A stretch of DNA of 9,112 nucleotides from Gallionella sp. (GTDB taxonomy: Bacteria > Pseudomonadota > Gammaproteobacteria > Burkholderiales > Gallionellaceae). Below the pieces are notes generated by a model. It had not been told where the DNA came from and did no database searches. It saw only the letters and a program-made list of their open reading frames with translations. A program made the translations under genes and the position numbers. Shown one piece after another: positions 1 through 5,849 of this stretch. The stretch spans positions 1-9,112 of the forward strand of contig JANLID010000258.1 of NCBI GenBank assembly GCA_024654105.1, written 5' to 3'. Each line of letters opens with the position of its first letter. The stretch's first letter is position 1.

Positions 1-34
1 TGTCCTTGGTCAGGATAGAGGATCGGGGATTGTC

Positions 35-63
35 ATTGTTCCCACGCTCTGCGTGGGAACAAT
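35..63. repeat. REP-like perfect palindrome
   Basis: Two 13-base arms (35-47 and 51-63) are perfect inverted complements around a TCT loop; the core reads TTCCCACGC-TCT-GCGTGGGAA. Palindromes of this type are scattered as intergenic repeats in many proteobacterial genomes and resemble the REP sequences mobilised by REP-associated tyrosine transposases; that assignment is from memory of the family. It lies 34 bases past the stop of the minus-strand acyltransferase gene, so it could stabilise or end that transcript. Neither strand shows a clear T-run after the stem, so it is not called as an intrinsic terminator. Confidence 0.6.
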
Positions 64-96
64 AAAAACCTCCGCAATTTTCCCTTCGCTCGCTAC

Positions 97-975
97 TCAA
101 TCCTCGCTCCTCGCCACAGGCGGCTGCACGTCGCGCGGAATTTTATAGCGGTTGTAGCTCCACAGGTATTGCGCCGGGCAGGCGCGAATCACGCGTTCCA
201 ATGCCGCATTGACCTGCCGCGGCACGGGTGCGGCGAAATCCAGCAGCAGCGGTTCGACGTGGATCACATAACCTTGCCCATGCGGCAGACGCTCGGAGTA
301 GGCGATCAATACCGTCGCATTGCTGTTTTCCGCGAGGCGGCCGGCCAGCGTCATGGTGTAGGCGGGGCGGCCGAAAAAATCCGCCCATTCGCCTTCGCCC
401 CGGCTGGGTACCTGGTCGGGCAGCAGCCCGACCGCTTCGCCGCGCTTGAGCGCCTTGTACAGCAGGCGCACGCCGCCGACATCGGCCTTCGCCAATTTTG
501 CCTGGCCGCGCTCGCGGCCGCCGCGCATCACGCCTTCCAGCCAGCCGAGTTTGGGCGGACGGTACAGCACGGTGATCGGCACGCGCTTTGCGGCATATAG
601 CGCGGAGATTTCGAAGCAGCCCAGATGCGGCGTCAGGAAGATGATGCCCTTGCCGCGCGCCTGCGCCGCGATGATATGTTCCAGCCCGGCGCATTCGCGC
701 ACCTTTTCAACCACCTCGTCATAAGGCCGTCCCCAGATCCATGCCAATTCCGTGATGCCTTTGCCTGCTTCGGCAATGGCTGCGGACAGCGCGTTGCGGT
801 ATTCAACCTCACCGGCTGTTAATCCGGCCTGGCGCAAATTCTCCCGGGTGCGCGCGGCATACTGCGCGGAGGCCGCATAAGTCAGCCGCCCGAGCAACGC
901 GCCGAGGCTGTGCAGCACGCTTAGCGGCAGCAGCGCAAGCAGGCGGAAAACGGTTTTGAAAAGGAAGGCGAACAT
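97..975 (-). CDS. lpxL: LpxL/HtrB-type lysophospholipid (lipid A) acyltransferase
   Basis: This is a 292-aa member of the bacterial lipid A lauroyl/myristoyl acyltransferase family, which transfers a secondary acyl chain to the lipid A precursor on the cytoplasmic face of the inner membrane. Visible marks are an N-terminal hydrophobic anchor (about residues 5-35), the HX4E catalytic motif in LTPHLGCFE (His117, Glu122), the LLPDQVPSRGEG stretch (about 184-195) with the following FFGRPAYT, and the C-terminal YLWSYNRYK (270-278) typical of the family. The length is close to the usual 290-310 aa. The ATG at 973-975 is used; the Shine-Dalgarno sequence ahead of it is weak (GGATTCAC). The gene is divergent from metK, with 62 bases between the start codons. 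Which acyl donor it uses cannot be read from sequence, so it could be LpxL, LpxM or a broader lysophospholipid acyltransferase; the symbol is provisional. Confidence 0.88.
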   Translation of the reverse strand: MFAFLFKTVFRLLALLPLSVLHSLGALLGRLTYAASAQYAARTRENLRQAGLTAGEVEYRNALSAAIAEAGKGITELAWIWGRPYDEVVEKVRECAGLEHIIAAQARGKGIIFLTPHLGCFEISALYAAKRVPITVLYRPPKLGWLEGVMRGGRERGQAKLAKADVGGVRLLYKALKRGEAVGLLPDQVPSRGEGEWADFFGRPAYTMTLAGRLAENSNATVLIAYSERLPHGQGYVIHVEPLLLDFAAPVPRQVNAALERVIRACPAQYLWSYNRYKIPRDVQPPVARSED

Positions 976-987
976 GTGAATCCGGTT

Positions 988-996
988 TGCTATAAT
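988..996 (+). promoter_or_regulatory. Extended -10 promoter of metK
   Basis: TG at 988-989 followed by one base and a perfect TATAAT (991-996) makes an extended -10 element. It sits 41 bases before the metK ATG, in the 62-base divergent spacer. No good -35 hexamer is found at 16-18 bp upstream, which is acceptable for extended -10 promoters. The leader is too short for a SAM-responsive riboswitch. Confidence 0.65.
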
Positions 997-1037
997 GTGC
1001 GCCCTATTTAATTATCGTAGCGATTGAACGGAGAACC

Positions 1038-2201
1038 ATGAGCGAATATTTGTTTACATCCGAGTCCGTATCCGAAGGCCATCCCGACAAGGTGTCGGAT
1101 CAGATTTCCGATGCCATCGTCGATGCCATTCTAGCGCAGGACAAGCATTCGCGCATTGCCGCCGAAACGCTGTGCAACACCGGCCTGGTCGTGCTGGCCG
1201 GCGAGATTACCACCGCCGCCAATGTCGATTACATTCACGTGGCGCGCGAAACCCTCAAGCGCATCGGTTATGACAACACCGAATTCGGCATCGATTACAA
1301 GGGCTGCGCGGTGCTGGTGGCTTACGACAAGCAGAGCCCGGATATCGCGCAGGGCGTAAACAAGGCCTATGACGACACTCTGGATCAAGGCGCGGGCGAT
1401 CAGGGCTTGATGTTTGGTTACGCTTGCGACGAAACTGACGTATTGATGCCGCTGCCGATTCATCTGGCGCACCGCCTGGTTGAGCGCCAATCGCAATTAC
1501 GCCGCGACGGCCGCCTGAACTGGCTGCGCCCGGATGCCAAGTCGCAGGTTACCGTGCGCTATGCGGATGGCAAGCCACACTCCATCGACACGGTAGTGAT
1601 CTCGACCCAGCACGCGCCGGAAATGAAGCTGGAGCAAATTCGTGAAGCGGTCATCGAGGAAATCATCAAGCCGATTCTGCCGAAAGAATTGATCAGGGGC
1701 GAGATCAAATATCTGGTCAATCCGACCGGACGTTTCGTCGTCGGTGGCCCGCAGGGCGATTGTGGCCTGACCGGGCGCAAGATCATTGTCGATACCTACG
1801 GTGGCGCGGCCCCACACGGCGGTGGCGCATTCTCCGGCAAGGACCCGTCCAAGGTGGATCGCTCGGCTGCTTACGCCGGTCGTTATGTCGCCAAGAACAT
1901 CGTCGCTGCCGGCTTGGCCAGCAAATGCCTGATCCAGATTTCCTACGCGATCGGTGTGGCTAAGCCAACCAGTGTCTGGGTCACCACCTACGGCACTGGC
2001 AAGGTCTCCGACGAAAAGATATCGGAGCTGATCAAAAAACATTTCGACCTGCGCCCGAAAGGTATCGTGCAAATGCTCGACCTATTGCGTCCGATCTATG
2101 AAAAGACCGCCGCATACGGCCACTTTGGCCGCGAAGAGCCAGGGTTCAGTTGGGAAAGCACTGACAAAGCAGCCGCGCTTCGCGCGGATGCCGGGCTGTA
2201 A
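1038..2201 (+). CDS. metK: S-adenosylmethionine synthetase (methionine adenosyltransferase)
   Basis: This cytosolic enzyme makes S-adenosylmethionine from methionine and ATP, releasing phosphate and pyrophosphate. The 387-aa length matches the bacterial family. Signatures seen are GHPDK near the N-terminus (residues 14-18, with His15, Asp17 and Lys18 contacting ATP/Mg), the methionine-loop hexapeptide GAGDQG (118-123), and the P-loop-like GGGAFSGKD (261-269) followed by SKVDRSAAY. The ATG at 1038 has a purine-rich Shine-Dalgarno (ACGGAGA, 1028-1034). An extended -10 promoter lies upstream. The gene stands alone: no ahcY follows, unlike the metK-ahcY arrangement of many betaproteobacteria. The last 13 codons recur, with three synonymous changes, 189 bases downstream. 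The call is certain. Confidence 0.98.
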   Translation: MSEYLFTSESVSEGHPDKVSDQISDAIVDAILAQDKHSRIAAETLCNTGLVVLAGEITTAANVDYIHVARETLKRIGYDNTEFGIDYKGCAVLVAYDKQSPDIAQGVNKAYDDTLDQGAGDQGLMFGYACDETDVLMPLPIHLAHRLVERQSQLRRDGRLNWLRPDAKSQVTVRYADGKPHSIDTVVISTQHAPEMKLEQIREAVIEEIIKPILPKELIRGEIKYLVNPTGRFVVGGPQGDCGLTGRKIIVDTYGGAAPHGGGAFSGKDPSKVDRSAAYAGRYVAKNIVAAGLASKCLIQISYAIGVAKPTSVWVTTYGTGKVSDEKISELIKKHFDLRPKGIVQMLDLLRPIYEKTAAYGHFGREEPGFSWESTDKAAALRADAGL

Positions 2202-2203
2202 GC
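2163..2203 (+). repeat. Direct repeat copy 1 (3' end of metK)
   Basis: These are the last 12 codons and stop of metK plus two bases. They match 2352-2392 at 38 of 41 positions by direct reading. Copy 1 also holds the perfect small hairpin CCGCGC-TTC-GCGCGG. Confidence 0.85.
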
Positions 2204-2211
2204 CCGCCGCG

Positions 2212-2302
2212 TAGTGGTTTGTCTGTGCTTCGGCGCAGACAAGACGGTGCGCAGCACCTTCTTGCGGTGGAGACTAATCTTCAGGTTATGTCGGAACCAC
2301 TA
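2212..2302 (+). other. Structured non-coding segment closed by an inverted repeat
   Basis: TAGTGGTT (2212-2219) and its complement AACCACTA (2295-2302) enclose this 91-base stretch between metK and its terminator. Inside are a 9-bp hairpin with the extra-stable C(TTCG)G tetraloop (2220-2241, one G-T wobble) and a GGTGC-GCA-GCACC hairpin (2246-2258). Two more follow immediately: TAACTTGC-GCA-GCAAGTTA (2301-2319) and ACCGC-GAA-GCGGT (2321-2333). The whole 266-base gap 2202-2467 carries no convincing ORF. The segment could be a structured 3' UTR of metK, a small RNA or a MITE-like insertion; no known RNA family was recognised. Confidence 0.5.
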
Positions 2303-2351
2303 ACTTGCGCAGCAAGTTAAACCGCGAAGCGGTGGCCGAAGCCAAAATACA

Positions 2352-2392
2352 GATAAGGCAGCCGCGCTTCGCGCTGATGCCGGGCTGTAAGC
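2352..2392 (+). repeat. Direct repeat copy 2: diverged duplicate of the metK tail
   Basis: This stretch reads as DKAAALRADAGL-stop in the same frame as metK, exactly 189 bases (63 codons) after the equivalent point in metK. The three base differences (GAC/GAT, AAA/AAG, GCG/GCT) are all synonymous third-position changes. Similarity stops two bases after the stop codon and fades upstream around 2340, where QNTD stands against ESTD in metK. It is a remnant, not a gene: no start codon or upstream metK sequence goes with it. It probably derives from a second or replaced metK allele or from a local duplication. Confidence 0.8.
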
Positions 2393-2432
2393 ATACATAT
2401 CCGCGCACAAGGCAGAATGATGCGCAGCAAAC

Positions 2433-2456
2433 CGGGCGGGCTTCCCCGCCCGTTTT
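2433..2456 (+). terminator. Rho-independent terminator (metK 3' end / protease-operon leader)
   Basis: The stem CGGGCGGG (2433-2440) pairs with CCCGCCCG (2445-2452) around a CTTC loop and is followed by TTTT (2453-2456). The 8-bp all-GC stem and T-run form a canonical intrinsic terminator on the plus strand. It lies about 230 bases after the metK stop and only 11 bases before the likely GTG start of the next gene, whose Shine-Dalgarno GGAGG (2458-2462) follows the T-run almost directly. It may therefore also control entry into the downstream operon. Confidence 0.8.
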
Positions 2457-2467
2457 CGGAGGTGCCA

Positions 2468-2848
2468 GTGTATCGTCTGTACGGCAAGAAAATCTTGTGG
2501 GGTATCTTCAATATGGCGGCAATCATTGTCGCAACCGGTTGCCAATACTCCCCCCAAGCTGGAGCCAGCCCGCAGTTTTTACGGCAACCCATTGCCGGAA
2601 CTGCGGTGATGCGGCAACTGATAATCAAATTCAAACTCGACACCATTGCGTGCGATGTAGCGGGAATTGCGCAATTGTCCTTGGCGACACGGGTGCCGGT
2701 AGAATATGTTCGCTCCATGTCAGGCGGCGCTTGCGTGGTGAAGCAATCGGCAGATGACGCAAACGGCCTTGAGCAAGGACAGGAAACACTCAGGCAACAC
2801 CCCGCCGTAGATTGGCTGGAGCAGGATAAAAAAATGAAGGCGCTGTGA
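2468..2848 (+). CDS. Predicted lipoprotein consisting of a stand-alone subtilase propeptide-like (I9-like) domain
   Basis: The protein is 126 aa from the GTG at 2468, chosen because GGAGG sits five bases upstream (2458-2462); an ATG at 2417 in the same frame would lie upstream of the terminator hairpin and is unlikely. Residues 1-25 form a lipoprotein signal: basic KK at 7-8, a hydrophobic run, and a lipobox ending VATGC with Cys25. Residues 49-126 line up with the propeptide of the protease encoded next door: RQLIIKFK against SRLIVKPR, VRSMSGGACVV against VRPMSGGAHVV, and the ending VDWLEQDKKMKAL against VELAEPDRIMRPL. The protein stops exactly where the protease's propeptide would end, so no catalytic part is present. 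Stand-alone propeptide-like I9 proteins are known as subtilase inhibitors or folding helpers (yeast Pbi2 is an example); that role here is inference. The stop TGA overlaps the GTG start of the protease gene, so the two are probably translationally coupled. Confidence 0.75.
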   Translation: MYRLYGKKILWGIFNMAAIIVATGCQYSPQAGASPQFLRQPIAGTAVMRQLIIKFKLDTIACDVAGIAQLSLATRVPVEYVRSMSGGACVVKQSADDANGLEQGQETLRQHPAVDWLEQDKKMKAL

Positions 2849-5070
2849 CCGGCGGCGGTGGATGTTTCATCCTGCGAAATTTTAATTCGGTGTTTACGTT
2901 GATGATCACAAGAATATTCCGGGAAGCGTTGCGCATGGGTGTATCCCTTGCCATTCTTGCACCCACCTTGGCGTTGGCCGCCTTACCTGAGCAGGCACGC
3001 CCCCACACGCAACCGCCGAGGCTCTCCGCATTGACCGTTATTGGCGGCATCAGCCAGGAAGAAATGGTGTCGCGCCTCATTGTGAAGCCACGTTACCGCG
3101 CTGGCGGCCAATTGAACCACGAGCTTCGGATACGCGATGCCAGCATGCTGGCAAGAGCATCCAATACGCCCATGTCTGTTGTGCGTCCGATGTCGGGCGG
3201 CGCCCATGTGGTCCGCCTGGATCGTCCCGTCACGCTGTCGGAGGCGCGCGTGATCGCGGCGCGTTTGATGCGCGACAACAGCGTGGAATTGGCGGAGCCG
3301 GATCGTATCATGCGCCCCCTCGCGGTAATGCCCAATGACCCAAGTTATGCCACCCGTCAGTGGAATCTCCAGCCCCCTTCTTACCCCAATTTGGGCGGCG
3401 CCAATATGCCAGATGCATGGGGCATTACAATGGGCAGCAACACCGTTACCGTCGCCGTGGTGGATACGGGCTATCGCCAGCATGTGGATTTGGGCACAGT
3501 ATTGCCTGGCTATGATTTCATCAGCGATGTTCCGACAGCGAATGATGGCGACGGCAGGGATGCGGACACCCGTGATCCGGGCGACTGGATTACGGTTGCT
3601 GAAGATGCATCCGGAATTTTTAGCGGGTGCGATGTAAGCGATAGTTCATGGCATGGTACGCACATAACCGGCATCATCGCCGCCGTGCTGAACAATGGCA
3701 TCGGCATCGCCGGTATCGCGCCCGATGTTCAGATACTGCCGGTACGCGTGCTGGGCAAGTGCGGAGGCTATACTTCCGATATCGTTGACGGCATGCGCTG
3801 GGCGGCAGGGTTGGCTGTGCCGGACGTGCCTGCAAACCCTCATCCGGCGCAGGTGCTCAATATGAGTCTGGGTGGTCCGGGTAGTTGTTCAAAGACCTAC
3901 CAGAGTGCGGTCACAGCGGTAATCGATGCCGGCAAGATCATTGGCGCCGCCACCGGCAACGACGGCTTCACTTCCGTCGGCGAACCGGCAAACTGCACTG
4001 GCGTCATCGCCGTCACGGCACATGCCATTGATGGTGATAACGCCTGGTATGCTACCGTCGGACCGGAAACAACCATCAGCGCACCCGGCGGGGGTTGTGG
4101 GGGTAGCAGTTATCCTGGCTGCACCTCCGCGAATAGAGTCGGGATATATTCACTCATGAATACCGGCACCACCGTTCCCGCCAGTGACAGCTATATCGCC
4201 TATAGCGGAACCAGCATGGCCACGCCGCACGTTGCCGGGGTTGCCGCGCTGATGTTGTCGCTGGATCCAACGCTTACACCCGCACAAATAAAATCTTATT
4301 TGCAGTCCTCCGCCCGTCCGCATCCGCCCGGCACAATCTGTACCCTCTATCCGGGCCAGTGTGGCGCTGGTTTGCTGGATGCGTACCAGGCGCTGAACAC
4401 TGTCCGAATGTCAGTGCCACCGCCGGTGGTTACTCTGGACAGCGGCATACCTCCGGTTGTCGCCCCAGGCGACATCGTCACGCTTTCCGGCAACGCCACG
4501 GTGAGAGCAGGGTGGGACATTGCTTATGCATGGACACAGCAAACCGGTCCTTCCCCTGTCACGATCAGCAATGCAAATTCCGCAATCGCCTCCTTTACCG
4601 CGCCGCCCGCCGACACTTATTCGTTTATGCTGACGGCTACCGATGGTCGCGGACAGACCGGCACAGCAACCGCCACGATCCGCGTCAACTCGCCGCCCGT
4701 ATTGAATGCTGTGCCAACGCAAACGGTTACGGCGGGGCAGTCGCTCAACTTTGCGGTCACTGCTGCGGATGTTGACGGCGACACGCCGATCTTTCATCCG
4801 GTGTCCCTGCCTGCCGGCGCAACACTCAGCGCAACGGGCAACTTCAGTTGGCCGGACGCGACGCCTGCCGGTAGCTACAGCATGACTTATTACGCCAGCG
4901 ATAACGATGCGAACAGCTCGCAAGGCACCGTGAATATTACTGTAGATGCGGCTCCGGTTGTCTCTTCCGGTGGCGGTGGAGGCAGCCTGGATACTGAAAC
5001 CCTGGCCGTATTGACGCTGCTTGCAGCCGGGCTGCGGCTGGGCCGCCGCTACGTCGACCAACAAAAATGA
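2845..5070 (+). CDS. Secreted subtilisin-family (S8) serine protease with GlyGly-CTERM tail
   Basis: This is a 741-aa exported protease. In order it has: a signal peptide (hydrophobic core about 31-45, LALA before ALPEQ); an I9-like propeptide (about 76-160); an S8 catalytic domain (about 165-520); a PKD/Ig-like domain (about 526-614); a second cadherin/He_PIG-like Ig domain (about 617-702); and a GlyGly-CTERM tail made of five glycines and Ser (709-714), a hydrophobic helix (about 717-730) and basic residues ending RLGRRY. The triad is Asp207 (VVDTG), His270 (WHGTH) and Ser457 (SGTSMATPH), with the oxyanion-hole Asn372 (AATGND). Eight cysteines in the catalytic domain (262 to 506) suggest disulfides, as in secreted Dichelobacter/Xanthomonas-type proteases. 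The GTG at 2845 overlaps the upstream stop; an ATG at 2902 would give a more normal 29-aa signal peptide and may be the true start. The next gene, a rhombosortase, is the expected tail-processing enzyme. Substrates are unknown. Confidence 0.92.
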   Translation: MTGGGGCFILRNFNSVFTLMITRIFREALRMGVSLAILAPTLALAALPEQARPHTQPPRLSALTVIGGISQEEMVSRLIVKPRYRAGGQLNHELRIRDASMLARASNTPMSVVRPMSGGAHVVRLDRPVTLSEARVIAARLMRDNSVELAEPDRIMRPLAVMPNDPSYATRQWNLQPPSYPNLGGANMPDAWGITMGSNTVTVAVVDTGYRQHVDLGTVLPGYDFISDVPTANDGDGRDADTRDPGDWITVAEDASGIFSGCDVSDSSWHGTHITGIIAAVLNNGIGIAGIAPDVQILPVRVLGKCGGYTSDIVDGMRWAAGLAVPDVPANPHPAQVLNMSLGGPGSCSKTYQSAVTAVIDAGKIIGAATGNDGFTSVGEPANCTGVIAVTAHAIDGDNAWYATVGPETTISAPGGGCGGSSYPGCTSANRVGIYSLMNTGTTVPASDSYIAYSGTSMATPHVAGVAALMLSLDPTLTPAQIKSYLQSSARPHPPGTICTLYPGQCGAGLLDAYQALNTVRMSVPPPVVTLDSGIPPVVAPGDIVTLSGNATVRAGWDIAYAWTQQTGPSPVTISNANSAIASFTAPPADTYSFMLTATDGRGQTGTATATIRVNSPPVLNAVPTQTVTAGQSLNFAVTAADVDGDTPIFHPVSLPAGATLSATGNFSWPDATPAGSYSMTYYASDNDANSSQGTVNITVDAAPVVSSGGGGGSLDTETLAVLTLLAAGLRLGRRYVDQQK

Positions 5071-5726
5071 CGGCGCATATTTCACAACTTGCCGCTGACA
5101 CAGCCAGCCGCGCCATTCATGACAAATGGCGGTTCTGCCTGGCAGTTGCCCTGGTTGCGTTGCTGGCGGCTTGCTGGCCTGATGGACTGGTGCGCTTGCG
5201 CTATGACCGTTCCGGCCTGATGGATGGCGAAATGTGGCGCGTGGTGGCCGCGCATCTGGTGCATTTGAACCGGCCGCATGTGTTTCTCAACCTGCTGGGC
5301 ATGTTGCTTATTTGCGAGCTGCAATGGGGAGCGCTTCCCTTGCGGCATGGTATTGGCTTGCTGGGCTTCTCCGGAATGGCAATAAGCGCATCATTGTGGT
5401 GGCTGCATCCCGAATTGCTCTGGTATGCCGGGCTGTCGGGCGCCCTGCACGGCTTGTGGGCGGGCTGCGTGCTGTTCGGCCTGCGGCCTGCAACGGAGGC
5501 GCCGCTACGCTCGCGCCTTCTTTATCTGGCCGGGGCGCTCCTGCTGGCGGCCAAATTGCTTATGGAATATTACGGTGGTGCTTCCGAAAATACCGCACAT
5601 CTCATCGGTGGCGGCGTGGTGACTGTGTCTCACCTGTATGGCGCATTGGCCGGAGCGATCTATATCTTGACGCAGGGCTGCGTCAAGATGCGTGCCTCCT
5701 TCCGCGGGGCGCTGCCGCAGCAATAA
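5067..5726 (+). CDS. rrtA: Rhombosortase (rhomboid-family GlyGly-CTERM intramembrane serine protease)
   Basis: This 219-aa polytopic inner-membrane protein has about six hydrophobic segments (near 23-37, 73-87, 93-112, 119-138, 150-167 and 182-201). It carries the rhomboid serine motif GLSG (Ser124) in AGLSGALHGLWAG and the catalytic His189 in VSHLYGALAG. HLVHLNRPHVFLNLLG (63-78) is the family's conserved loop and second-helix region. Rhombosortases cleave GlyGly-CTERM tails of exported proteins; VesB processing in Vibrio cholerae is the studied case. The adjacent protease gene ends in exactly such a tail, which makes this a likely dedicated enzyme-substrate pair. The ATG at 5067 overlaps the protease stop (ATGA), so translation is probably coupled. 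The symbol follows common annotation usage; only the family assignment is firm. Confidence 0.9.
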   Translation: MTAHISQLAADTASRAIHDKWRFCLAVALVALLAACWPDGLVRLRYDRSGLMDGEMWRVVAAHLVHLNRPHVFLNLLGMLLICELQWGALPLRHGIGLLGFSGMAISASLWWLHPELLWYAGLSGALHGLWAGCVLFGLRPATEAPLRSRLLYLAGALLLAAKLLMEYYGGASENTAHLIGGGVVTVSHLYGALAGAIYILTQGCVKMRASFRGALPQQ

Positions 5727-5791
5727 CTGTCAGTCTCGCGGGATGGCGATAGTTGCAGCACGACCAGCCTGGAATATATGGCGCGCAAACT

Positions 5792-5820
5792 TTGCAAACC
5801 ATGCATTAGTACGGCATTAT
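5792..5820 (+). promoter_or_regulatory. Possible sigma-70 promoter for the antiporter gene
   Basis: TTGCAA (5792-5797) and CATTAT (5815-5820) are 17 bp apart, each matching four of six consensus positions. They lie in the 123-base gap between the rhombosortase stop and the preferred antiporter start at 5850. If real, the promoter excludes the alternative upstream ATG at 5778. Both hexamers are weak, so confidence is low. Confidence 0.3.
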
Positions 5821-5849
5821 CGGGGCGGAGAAAAATAACGCCCGACCGG

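Noticed and set aside
35..63. Intrinsic terminator of the acyltransferase gene
   Set aside because: The stem is strong but neither strand has the following T-run, so it is listed as a repeat.
976..1037. SAM or SAH riboswitch ahead of metK
   Set aside because: The spacer is only 62 bases, holds a promoter, and shows no aptamer-like helices.
1497..2072. 191-codon minus-strand open frame opposite metK
   Set aside because: It lies wholly antisense to an unmistakable metK and shows no protein-family pattern.
2391..2432. SAH riboswitch or ahcY leader after metK
   Set aside because: No SAH aptamer core could be recognised and the next gene is not ahcY.
2305..2757. 150-codon plus-strand open frame across the terminator and lipoprotein gene
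   Set aside because: It would read through the hairpins, the terminator and the lipoprotein in another frame, with no Shine-Dalgarno or motif.
4411..5085. 224-codon minus-strand open frame opposite the protease C-terminus
   Set aside because: No motif is visible and the composition is Arg/Gly-rich; it is a shadow of the Ig-like domains.
5778..5849. 24-residue N-terminal extension of the antiporter from the ATG at 5778
   Set aside because: The added residues are polar and Cys/Lys/Arg-rich, unlike the family's start, and a possible promoter lies inside this stretch.
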